Shown: positions 6,305-13,449 of the stretch, piece by piece
How positions within the stretch are numbered: the first letter of the stretch is position 1
How the letters are laid out: each line of letters opens with the position of its first letter
NCBI GenBank assembly: GCA_902797015.1
Contig: CADBRG010000043.1
Location: 1-14,224, forward strand
Source of the DNA: an uncultured Lachnospiraceae bacterium
GTDB taxonomy: Bacteria; Bacillota; Clostridia; Lachnospirales; Lachnospiraceae
Length of the DNA stretch: 14,224 bases
Direction: 5' to 3'
The notes under the pieces: generated by a model
Databases searched by the model: none
What the model was told of the DNA's origin: nothing
What the model saw: the letters and a program-made list of their open reading frames with translations, nothing else
Translations under genes and position numbers: made by a program

Positions 6305-6333
6305 TTGTAAATGCAACAGTTAACTGCTATACT
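6305..6333 (+). promoter_or_regulatory. Promoter of the plus-strand moron gene, with palindromic spacer
   Basis: TTGTAA (6305-6310), a 17-base spacer and TATACT (6328-6333) preceded by TGC form a good sigma-A-type promoter with an extended -10. The spacer contains a perfect ten-base palindrome, CAGTTAACTG (6317-6326), placed where a bound repressor would block polymerase. The gene start is about 70 bases downstream, leaving a moderately long leader with no obvious hairpin. Confidence 0.6.
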
Positions 6334-6405
6334 GTAAATGTCTTTGAAGCTGAAAAAGATCATTCGCTTTTTTGCAACATTGTATTTTTAAGGAGAAACA
6401 TCGTA

Positions 6406-6876
6406 ATGGAAGCTATAGCTGGATTTCTATTATTTTTTGGAATTGCTCTTCATATTGGTTCATTAGCCGGGTTATTCGGAGCGTTTATAGCGGATACAAG
6501 CCAAGGCACCTTATATTGCATATTTCTGTATGTGGGTATAAATGCAGCATTAGCCTTATGTGCCTTCCTATGGCACCTCTTTGCAAATTCTAAAACCGGC
6601 CAAGAGATTCAACGAAAAGAATACTTGGCAGGCGAAGAAAGTAGAAAACGTGAAAATACAATAATTGCCCAAGAATATAAAGAAGCAGTTGCCAGTAATG
6701 AATCCGGCTCTCCATGGCAAATTAGATATGCAACATACCCTTGCCCGTACTGTGGTCACTATAAAGTCCGTTCCGCAAAATGGGAAGATAAAAGAATGTC
6801 TGTCGCATTCTGGGGTGCAGCTTCATCTAAAATTGGTACTAATTTTAAATGCGAAAACTGTAATATGATGTGGTGA
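6406..6876 (+). CDS. Two-helix membrane protein with C-terminal zinc ribbon (prophage moron)
   Basis: This is the only convincing plus-strand gene. The 156-residue product has two hydrophobic helices (about 3-28 and 36-60), then a charged helical stretch (62-95), then a zinc ribbon: CPYCG (C113, C116) and CENC (C149, C152) flanking KRMSVAFWGAASSKIG. The start ATG has AAGGAG ten bases upstream. The ribbon would lie in the cytoplasm. The gene sits between the endolysin and the repeat-flanked nuclease block, against the direction of the late operon, with its own promoter and terminator. This is the classic layout of a lysogenic-conversion or superinfection-exclusion gene expressed from the prophage. 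I do not recognise a named family. Exclusion of other phages is a guess from context and membrane location. Confidence 0.75.
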   Translation: MEAIAGFLLFFGIALHIGSLAGLFGAFIADTSQGTLYCIFLYVGINAALALCAFLWHLFANSKTGQEIQRKEYLAGEESRKRENTIIAQEYKEAVASNESGSPWQIRYATYPCPYCGHYKVRSAKWEDKRMSVAFWGAASSKIGTNFKCENCNMMW

Positions 6877-6932
6877 TGAATCTAACGGGTTATCATTTAA
6901 GAAACACATCCCACTTAAGAAATGAATAATAC

Positions 6933-6978
6933 AAGGACGCCAAAAGTAGGCTCTAAGGTCGCTTGAGGCGTCCTTTTT
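6933..6978 (+). terminator. Intrinsic terminator of the moron gene, convergent with the endolysin end
   Basis: AAGGACGCC (6933-6941) pairs with GGCGTCCTT (6967-6975), running into TTTTT on the plus strand. The loop is about 25 bases, with an extra AAG/CTT pairing. On the minus strand the same hairpin has only a weak U-tail (TTGTATTATT), so it should work mainly for the plus-strand gene and may pause late transcripts. Confidence 0.8.
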
Positions 6979-6980
6979 AA

Positions 6981-8354
6981 TTAGTTTCTAACGACATACC
7001 TCCCACTCACAAACCCATAGATCCGTCCCTCAATCCGGATGTAGTACCAGAGACTTCCGTCCGCTGCTTTCAGAGTGTCGCAGACATCCACAAGGTTTCC
7101 GAATCCGAGGATCGGCCAGCTTTTAATATTCGGATGCTCTGTTCCTGCCCAGGACCGGACGTTTAGCGCACTGGCTGTCACCCTGCCGGTCCACTTCGGT
7201 CTTTTCGACAGTTCTTCCTGGAAATTACCCTTCACGTCTGTCCCATCGGTCAGTTCAATCTCCGTCTCCTCCGCATCATACTTAGGTACGATATATCCTC
7301 TGATATACCTTCCGTTGATGGCAAGGACCCGTCTCTTGACAGAATCCGAATAGTTCCCTTCGATTACGGTGATGCTTTTCGTTCCAACCTTCTCGACGAT
7401 TCCGACGTGATCCGCGACACCCTTATTGTCACCGGTACCATTATCCTGCCAGTCGTAAAAGATGATGTCTCCCGGAAGCGGGACATACCCGTCGTCCTCT
7501 ACCCAGTTCCCCATCGCCTGTGCTTTCTGGATCATGTACACACAGCTGCACTCGGTCGGGATGATGTCCGTGTATCCGAGTTTCACCGCCAGTGCGGAGA
7601 TAAACGTCGCACACCATGCATCCGTATAGGTAACTGCATATCCCCTCGGGAGCGGTCTCTGTTCGTTATAGATGTCGATGATCATTCTATGCGATCCGTC
7701 CGATTCCTTTTTGCCGACCCAGCTCTGTGCCAGGCCTACGATCTTTGTTCTTGTTTTCTTCACTGCTTCTCCCTCCACATAATCCATATCCAGCGTGTCG
7801 CCATATCCGCTGAGTTTTCCTTTGCTGCTGTACTGCCGGATCATACACGGATAGTCGGGTTCTCCCTCATAGTCAGCAAGCCAGATCGGGTACTTCTCAA
7901 GCGTCTCCTTATAGTACATATTTTCGATATAATCACCGTTTGTATAGATGCCGGTAGGATACCCTGCCGCCTTGACGGTCTCACAGAATATCTCTGTAAA
8001 GAGGTTACACTCCAGTGCACCCAGAAGGACTCCCCTCGCAGCAGCCTTATCAACGGTGTCGTATTCAAAATCTGCCCAGATCCTTGTAGATCCGGGCAGT
8101 CCTGCTTTCTCCATATTACGGATACACGACAGTGCTTCCAGTCTTGCTTCCTCTTTCGTGAGGGCATAAATGAAATGGTACACCCCGAGGATCGGGACGC
8201 CTGCCGCCTGGAACCCTTTCACATGCTCCAGGAAGTGGTCGTCGATTTCCTGCCTCTTCCCCTCCCGAAGGATCACGAAATCGATCTGGGAAGCCAGCTT
8301 CTCGTAGGATACGTTTTCCTGCCACTCGCTGATGTCGATTCCGTACTTTCTCAT
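6981..8354 (-). CDS. Phage endolysin: GH25 muramidase + CHAP amidase/peptidase + SH3 domain
   Basis: This is a peptidoglycan hydrolase releasing phage progeny. Residues 1-195 are a GH25 lysozyme-type domain: GIDISEWQ (D7) and WADFEYD (D95, E97) supply the acidic catalytic residues, and AGVPILGVYHF is a typical core strand. Residues 200-358 are a CHAP (NlpC/P60-like) domain with the nucleophile in TDAWCATF (C248) and the histidine in ADHVGIV (H316). Residues 390-457 are an SH3-type wall-binding domain (ASALNVRSW ... YYIRIEGRIYGFVSG). Two enzymes in one lysin cut both glycan and peptide bonds. There is no signal peptide, so export depends on the holin. The start codon overlaps the holin stop as ATGA with AGGTG upstream, so translation is probably coupled. 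The length is normal for this architecture and nothing is broken. Confidence 0.95.
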   Translation of the reverse strand: MRKYGIDISEWQENVSYEKLASQIDFVILREGKRQEIDDHFLEHVKGFQAAGVPILGVYHFIYALTKEEARLEALSCIRNMEKAGLPGSTRIWADFEYDTVDKAAARGVLLGALECNLFTEIFCETVKAAGYPTGIYTNGDYIENMYYKETLEKYPIWLADYEGEPDYPCMIRQYSSKGKLSGYGDTLDMDYVEGEAVKKTRTKIVGLAQSWVGKKESDGSHRMIIDIYNEQRPLPRGYAVTYTDAWCATFISALAVKLGYTDIIPTECSCVYMIQKAQAMGNWVEDDGYVPLPGDIIFYDWQDNGTGDNKGVADHVGIVEKVGTKSITVIEGNYSDSVKRRVLAINGRYIRGYIVPKYDAEETEIELTDGTDVKGNFQEELSKRPKWTGRVTASALNVRSWAGTEHPNIKSWPILGFGNLVDVCDTLKAADGSLWYYIRIEGRIYGFVSGRYVVRN

Positions 8355-8560
8355 GTCTCATCACCTGCCTTATACTGAAGATTGCTGATGCCGAGAAGCG
8401 TGCCGAGGAAAGTATCAACAGCGGTGATGGTATAAACGATCTGCTCCGCATACGGCCAGCCCCAGGTAGGTGCGAGTGCCCCGTAAAGCGTCGCCACGGC
8501 AGGCAGTACGATGAGCGCGATCCACTTCAAAAAATCATAGGTTCTATTGCTGAACTTCAT
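8351..8560 (-). CDS. Phage holin, Dp-1 type
   Basis: This 69-residue protein has two hydrophobic helices (about 10-31 and 38-58) separated by a short turn with WGWPYAEQ, and a charged tail. The segment ITAVDTFLGTLLGIS after the turn is characteristic of the Dp-1-type phage holin family. It should form the membrane lesions that release the endolysin to the wall and time lysis. AGGAGG precedes the ATG by nine bases. It follows the upstream gene after 14 bases and overlaps the endolysin start, forming a lysis cassette. Confidence 0.88.
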   Translation of the reverse strand: MKFSNRTYDFLKWIALIVLPAVATLYGALAPTWGWPYAEQIVYTITAVDTFLGTLLGISNLQYKAGDET

Positions 8561-8574
8561 AATGTTCTCCCTCC

Positions 8575-8976
8575 TTATAAGAAATCATGTTTGTCAAGCC
8601 GCTCTTCATAGTTCCGCTTAATAAAGGAAACTGTCGCGACCGTCTGGTTGTTCCGAAACTCCGGGTGATTCTCGCAATACCGTTCATAGAAAGTGATATC
8701 CGACATAGCCTGGTCATATGAGTCCTTTGAATGCCGTTTCCCTTCCAGCATCTCATCGGCGAAATGAAGGATCCTGACCCTAGCTGCCACTGCAGCTCTC
8801 TCATCTCCCTTATCCGCTACCCTGTCGATCTTATTCTTAAGCTCCTGCAGGGAATCAAGAATATCCTTATTCCTGTCTTTCCGCTCATCATGACGCCGGA
8901 TCAGGAACTCCAGAAGTCCGATCACCCCACCGCCAAGAAGGCCTCCGAGTATGGTCTGTAATAAATCAATGTTCAT
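8575..8976 (-). CDS. Small phage membrane protein of unknown function next to the holin
   Basis: The protein has one N-terminal helix rich in Gly/Leu (TILGGLLGGGVIGLLEFLI), then a highly charged, probably coiled-coil stretch (RRHDERKDRNKDILDSLQEL onward). The C-terminal half has many aromatic and charged residues (DITFYERYCENHPEFRNN). Proteins of this layout are common directly upstream of holins in Firmicutes prophages, but I know of no established function. Candidates are a second holin, a holin regulator or a lysis accessory factor. Two starts compete: the ATG at 8982 overlaps the upstream stop but lies one base after AAGGAGG, too close. The ATG at 8976 has seven bases of spacing and is preferred. 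Confidence 0.75.
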   Translation of the reverse strand: MNIDLLQTILGGLLGGGVIGLLEFLIRRHDERKDRNKDILDSLQELKNKIDRVADKGDERAAVAARVRILHFADEMLEGKRHSKDSYDQAMSDITFYERYCENHPEFRNNQTVATVSFIKRNYEERLDKHDFL

Positions 8977-8978
8977 TT

Positions 8979-9173
8979 TCATCCCTCCTTTTCGTATGCC
9001 GCAACTTCCTGCTGGTATACAGCATCTACTGCGACTCGAACGTCCTGTGTCACCTTTTCAAGAATCTCAAGAAGAATAAAAGATGGAACCTCCGAATGGT
9101 TGATCAGTTCCACCAGGGAAGTTTTAAATTCCTTTGTTGCAATGATGGTAGGTTTCTGTTTCTTAGTTTCCAT
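8979..9173 (-). CDS. Small phage protein of unknown function between tail fibre and lysis genes
   Basis: This 64-residue protein is mainly helical, with a basic N-terminus (METKKQKPTIIATKEFKTSL) and an acidic helical second half. It has no membrane segment or cysteine motif. The start ATG has GGAGG six bases upstream, located inside the last codons of the tail fibre gene, with an 11-base overlap. Its stop lies in the ribosome-binding region of the next gene. The tight coupling on both sides supports a real gene. I do not recognise the family; a tail-fibre assembly or lysis accessory role is possible from position only. Confidence 0.7.
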   Translation of the reverse strand: METKKQKPTIIATKEFKTSLVELINHSEVPSFILLEILEKVTQDVRVAVDAVYQQEVAAYEKEG

Positions 9174-12027
9174 GAAGCGCCTCCAGTTCTTTATGCATGT
9201 CTTGTATCAGTTTCAACATGGCGGGGATAAGAATACGGTAATTCCAGTCTTCTACCTGCCCGTCTGCGTTATAGATCGCTGCCTCCGGTATGATCTCTGC
9301 CACATCCTCCGCGTAAAAGCCAGGCATGGACTTTCCATCCATCGGATCCGATTTCATCAGGTAGCCGTCTTTGTATTGAAAGCGAACCACCGGAAGGGAC
9401 AGAAGGGACTTTGCTTCCTCCAATGTATAGCTGCAGATATGATCTTTATATCTCTTCGACGAGGAAGTCCTTTTCACAATGCCTTCGGAGTCGATCACCA
9501 GTGTAGTACCTGTACCGCTGGCAAGGCCGGACAATACGAACTCCGTGTCGCACAGTTCTCCAGCTGTTAATTCCTCGTAATGTCTCTGCGTCATGACATG
9601 AAGGCCATACGTTACCTGAAGGCCTACATTAGTCTCGTACTGCATGTTCACCTGACCGAACCGGTTCCCGATGGATATCACACCATTCTGTATGAGTACC
9701 GTGTGTTCACGCAGGGCACTGGAGTCATATCCGTTGCAGACGATCCTGCCATCGTAAGTAAGCTCAATGAGGTCACGCCAGTACGTGCTGATTTTCTTCT
9801 GCACGGCGAGTGCGTTCGATGTTGGTCCCTGTCCGGTCTGCAGATAGACCTGATAATTGACATCCGTCACGTGTCCATTAAGCCTAGTGGCATTTGTGGT
9901 GAAACCACCGATCTTACCGGAGGCCACCTCAAGCCCGCTGGTCCCGAGTGTCGCCGCCACCGTGGTCGTACCGTACTTATAAAATCTCAGTGAATCCGCA
10001 TCCAGCAGCATAGCAGGGTTTGTCTGCCCCGGCTGATAGATTGTAAAAGCCGAACCACTGATCGAGGCCAGGACAGTTGTATCATTTCGGAACTGAATCC
10101 CGGTGGACAGAATCTGCGTGTTATAACCCGCATCCGGGGTTGAAGCATCCGCTGATATCACAAGGCCACTTGTGGAACTATAGTGGATATAGTTTGTTGC
10201 AGTCTTTGCAGCCTCCTCAGCATGGATGTCTGCGACCTCTACCAGTTCACTGTATTTTTTGGGAGGTGTAAACAGTTGTGCATTCTGGATAGATCCTTCA
10301 CTGGACGGCATAACATACATCGCGAGGATGATGTCATTCGGTTCATCCCAGGTATAAGTCGCTGCTGATCCCGGTGTGGTCCCTGAATACTTGATTGCCT
10401 TCCAGCTTGTCCCATTCCTCCAGACGTTATAGAAAGCCGTATCGTTTGAACGAATCCTATAGACCACGTACAATACTGTGTTATATGGGGCTTTCGTATT
10501 CGGGTTGACCGCACCGATTCCTTTCGGTATGGTGACCTTATTCCCATTCCACATGACCCACCCAGCAGCATCTGCAGGCTCGTTCTTCTCACTGTATCCA
10601 TGGAGATAACACTCTCCTGCACCGGCAGTTCCAGTCCCTGCAAAGTTTGTATGGTTGACCTTCCATCCAAGACCTGTCTCTTTGGCATTTACTGCGGCCT
10701 CGTGGGCATCAGCTACTTCTGTATCCACGTAGGATTCCGTTGCTGCCAATGCTCCGCCGATCGTAAGGCTTGTCACGTTCAGGTTCAGTTTTTGCTGAGC
10801 GGCATCCCATTTCAGATAGGCAGTACCGTCGCCCAGCGCAAAGTCGCCGGTAGAACCCAGATAAAAACCCTGATTGCTACTTGAAAAGCTGTTTTTTGAG
10901 CCCGAGTAAACAGCTGTCTCTATGATGTGGATGTCGCCGATCTTCCCCCGAATCGTCTCAAAGCTACCGTCGGTATTGATCTTGAAGTAATCGTTTGCTG
11001 ATACGATGCCGTTGATGTTCAGCTTCGAAGCATTGATCTGTATCCCCTCTGTGCTGAGATTTATGGCATTTACTATGTTTCCCTGGACCACGGATGCCGC
11101 TACGGTATTGTTCTCGATATCGACTTTGAACTGCGTAACGGCTGCGACGTCCTCCTGTACTTCCAACAGATCTTTCGTGACCCGCTCGATCCGGAAGCCG
11201 CACATATCAAGGATCCCCAGTGTATTCGCTCCGGTCTTTGCCAGATTATAAAAGTAAAAACGATCACCGGTATTGTTAGTCGCAAGGCCTCCCTCGGCAA
11301 TCGTAAAAGTATATTCGCAATAGGTCCACTTCCCATCGGAGAACGGTCCAAAGAAATGAACATACCTGGAACTACCGAATCCCATCCTCAGCGTGCATCC
11401 GTCAGAACTTCTGGCATAACAGCTTGCACGATAAGTCTCGCCAACAAGCACAGGAACACTTTTCTCTGACCCGGCATTATAGAAGCAAAGTGCTCTGCCC
11501 TTTCCTGCCTGTGTCACGTTGATCCTGACAAAGTGCGTAGCGTTTGGATCTGGCAGTCCTGCCTCTGCGATAAAGCTGCAAATCGTGGATGTATTTGTTG
11601 AGTCTGAAAAGTACCGATTATTTGGTGCATTGACTTTGCTGATCGAGGAAGCATAGACATCCATCAGGAGATTGCTGGATTTTTCCCCGGCGTCGATCCG
11701 GCTCTGGGCCTTGTTTGCCGTAGTCTGTGCGGTATTCGCAGTGTTCATCGCCACATTGGACGCTTCATACGATGTATCCTTCGAGACATCACTGTAAGCG
11801 AACGTGTCATCAGAAAAGACTGTCAAATCCACATGGTACAGGCTGTTTGTGGCTGCCTCATCGTACTCCGGCTCTGCCAGACTCCAGCCAGAAGGTGGGA
11901 TCGTTTCTGCAGATGTAGGTTTTGCAGGCGGATTGAGCGTCGCAGACTGGAGTTTATAGAACCGGTATGTCTTTTTGATATCCTTCATCCATGACAAGGT
12001 GATGCCCTGTCTTGCAATGACTGACAT
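9163..12027 (-). CDS. Phage tail fibre/spike with C-terminal S74 intramolecular chaperone
   Basis: This 954-residue structural protein is likely to contact the host surface. The N-terminal ~100 residues resemble tail-tip attachment segments and end in Ala/Thr-rich helical repeats (NTANTAQTTANKAQSRID). About 110-285 reads as a carbohydrate-binding-like beta sandwich (ALCFYNAG, RFYFYNLAKTGANTLGILD). Long beta-rich fibre segments follow. From about 856 to the end is a Peptidase_S74 domain beginning SSKRYKDHI, with PGFYAEDVAEIIPEA and a helical end. By family knowledge this domain folds the trimer and then cuts itself off at the Ser of this motif, losing about 99 residues. AAGGAGG lies seven bases before the ATG. 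The preceding gene ends 12 bases upstream, and the next gene starts inside this one. Confidence 0.87.
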   Translation of the reverse strand: MSVIARQGITLSWMKDIKKTYRFYKLQSATLNPPAKPTSAETIPPSGWSLAEPEYDEAATNSLYHVDLTVFSDDTFAYSDVSKDTSYEASNVAMNTANTAQTTANKAQSRIDAGEKSSNLLMDVYASSISKVNAPNNRYFSDSTNTSTICSFIAEAGLPDPNATHFVRINVTQAGKGRALCFYNAGSEKSVPVLVGETYRASCYARSSDGCTLRMGFGSSRYVHFFGPFSDGKWTYCEYTFTIAEGGLATNNTGDRFYFYNLAKTGANTLGILDMCGFRIERVTKDLLEVQEDVAAVTQFKVDIENNTVAASVVQGNIVNAINLSTEGIQINASKLNINGIVSANDYFKINTDGSFETIRGKIGDIHIIETAVYSGSKNSFSSSNQGFYLGSTGDFALGDGTAYLKWDAAQQKLNLNVTSLTIGGALAATESYVDTEVADAHEAAVNAKETGLGWKVNHTNFAGTGTAGAGECYLHGYSEKNEPADAAGWVMWNGNKVTIPKGIGAVNPNTKAPYNTVLYVVYRIRSNDTAFYNVWRNGTSWKAIKYSGTTPGSAATYTWDEPNDIILAMYVMPSSEGSIQNAQLFTPPKKYSELVEVADIHAEEAAKTATNYIHYSSTSGLVISADASTPDAGYNTQILSTGIQFRNDTTVLASISGSAFTIYQPGQTNPAMLLDADSLRFYKYGTTTVAATLGTSGLEVASGKIGGFTTNATRLNGHVTDVNYQVYLQTGQGPTSNALAVQKKISTYWRDLIELTYDGRIVCNGYDSSALREHTVLIQNGVISIGNRFGQVNMQYETNVGLQVTYGLHVMTQRHYEELTAGELCDTEFVLSGLASGTGTTLVIDSEGIVKRTSSSKRYKDHICSYTLEEAKSLLSLPVVRFQYKDGYLMKSDPMDGKSMPGFYAEDVAEIIPEAAIYNADGQVEDWNYRILIPAMLKLIQDMHKELEALHGN

Positions 12028-12039
12028 GGCATTACCTCC

Positions 12040-13437
12040 TTACGCTTCCAGTCTTACCTCGTAGACTGCAGTATTACTGACATCTGTTGCAGCCACCACC
12101 TGCTGAGTACCTGTCGTCCCTGTCGCAGTATCACCCTTGTACCACGTGAGCGTCCCAAGAGCCGTCAGGGCATCCCCGGTCACAGGTACTCCGCCCTGAT
12201 ACACGTAGGCAGTCAGAGTCGTGGTCCCGGATGAGTTCTTGAACACCGTGCCGTTGGATGAGATGATCGCAATGGCAATAGCATCATCCCCGGGATTACC
12301 CTGGGCACCGGTCGCACCAGTCATGGATTTGGACCAGCCGAGTTTCTTTACGAATGTCTGACTGTTACAGGTGAAGGTAAGGGTGATCTCCCCGTTATAT
12401 GTTGTATTCGACCCGAGATTTGCATCCTTGGCAACTGTAATGGTCAGGCTTCCATCCTTTGATGTTGTGGCTGCCACGTTGTTCCCGGATGCGACCGTCA
12501 TGCCGGTCGGTAGGTCAGTAACCGCTACCGTGCATGCAGCTCTCGCAGTACCGATATATCCGGCAAAGGGAACGACAATGGTTCCTGCCGCCAGAACTTT
12601 TCCATCCTTCGTGCAGGCGATCGTTGCCGCCTCGTTTCCGCAGACCACGTTCGTCGCTGCGGTACCGGTGTTTCCCTGCTGCCCGGTCGCACCGGTGATC
12701 GATTTCGACCAGGTAAAGATCCCAGTTCCGATCGTTGTGCTGCCAGTTTTGAATGTCAGTGTGATCGTGCCGGAATCTGCTCCACCAAGGTTCGATCCTG
12801 AAGCTACGTCCAGGATCAGCTTTCCTTCTGCGGAAGTCGTACCGGCTGTATTCTTATTCAGTGAAATACCAGTAGGAAGGGTACTATAGGTAACCGTAGC
12901 CGCTTTACGGGCAGTTCCCTGATAGATACTGAACGGGATTGTGATCTGGGTAGCTGCTGTCGTTTTCCCGTCCTTATCACAGGTCAGGACCTGTGCTTCG
13001 TTTCCCATCAGTACGGTATACCCTGCAGCTCCCGTACCTCCTGTCAGGGCAATGCTAAGATTCACAGATTTGTTAATTGTGACTCCGCCACCACCTGATC
13101 CGCCGTTCACCTCCACAGGGATCGTGATCGCATGTCCCGCCGTATCCAGGATCGCTGCGGTAAGAGCAGTCGTCGCGGAAAACGTCAGTGTTGGAGACGA
13201 TGCGTCATTATCACTGGAAATCGTAAGGCCAGTGACGGTAGGAGTGATAGCCGTTACATCCACTGCAGCGCTTACCGGTTTGGTTCCCTGATAGGCAGAA
13301 ATGGTCGTAGAAAAAGTCTGTGCACTCTTCACCTTTGTCGTATCACCCGCAAAGGTATAGGAGTCTGTTGACAGGTTGACGGTATAGCCGTCTGTGATGT
13401 CCAGGACTGTAACCTGGCTTCTTGCTTTTACACTCAT
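12040..13437 (-). CDS. Modular phage tail protein: tandem beta domains with collagen-like linkers
   Basis: This 465-residue protein begins with a tail-tip-type N-terminus (MSVKARSQVTVLDITDGYTV) and a degenerate first unit. A glycine linker (GGSGGGG, 112-118) comes next. Two clear repeats of about 120 residues follow (about 139-258 and 262-383), each an Ig-like or bacterial-adhesin-like beta domain. They share GNEA..(L/I).C.KDGK, (I/V)PF..Y.GTAR, LPTG and W-S-K-S. Each ends in a short Gly-X-Y triplet run (TGATGQQGNTG, TGATGAQGNPG). The last ~80 residues form a different module that also ends the upstream tail gene. Such proteins form fibrous tail-tip appendages for host binding. AAAGGAG precedes the ATG, and 12-base gaps on both sides place it in the late operon. 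It contains no enzyme motifs. Confidence 0.8.
   Translation of the reverse strand: MSVKARSQVTVLDITDGYTVNLSTDSYTFAGDTTKVKSAQTFSTTISAYQGTKPVSAAVDVTAITPTVTGLTISSDNDASSPTLTFSATTALTAAILDTAGHAITIPVEVNGGSGGGGVTINKSVNLSIALTGGTGAAGYTVLMGNEAQVLTCDKDGKTTAATQITIPFSIYQGTARKAATVTYSTLPTGISLNKNTAGTTSAEGKLILDVASGSNLGGADSGTITLTFKTGSTTIGTGIFTWSKSITGATGQQGNTGTAATNVVCGNEAATIACTKDGKVLAAGTIVVPFAGYIGTARAACTVAVTDLPTGMTVASGNNVAATTSKDGSLTITVAKDANLGSNTTYNGEITLTFTCNSQTFVKKLGWSKSMTGATGAQGNPGDDAIAIAIISSNGTVFKNSSGTTTLTAYVYQGGVPVTGDALTALGTLTWYKGDTATGTTGTQQVVAATDVSNTAVYEVRLEA
12289..13023 (-). repeat. Two tandem ~120-codon repeats within the tail protein gene
   Basis: The units lie at about 12664-13023 and 12289-12654. They are diverged at DNA level, but the segments around the collagen-like linkers are still visibly alike, for example CGGTCGCACC at both linkers. 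Both encode a beta domain followed by WSKS(I/M)TGATG. This is a domain duplication in a fibre gene. Confidence 0.75.
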
Positions 13438-13449
13438 AGCTCTCTCCTT

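Noticed and set aside
6211..6310. Plus-strand peptide (SPLIVQLLDGNAKKESPQES...) also readable in the repeat at 4851, which looked like a conserved C-terminal protein fragment
   Set aside because: The conserved bases are better explained by a minus-strand terminator hairpin plus flanking sequence. The reading frame continues into the antisense of the lysin relic and into different sequence in each copy, with no start or ribosome site.
7407..8378. Long plus-strand open frame antisense to the endolysin
   Set aside because: The opposite strand encodes a complete three-domain lysin with catalytic residues. The plus frame has no recognisable motif and no convincing ribosome site.
12040..13437. Collagen-like repeats as a possible host surface protein or phase-variable tract
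   Set aside because: The triplet runs are very short, there is no signal peptide or sortase motif, and the gene sits inside a tail operon, so it is a phage fibre linker.
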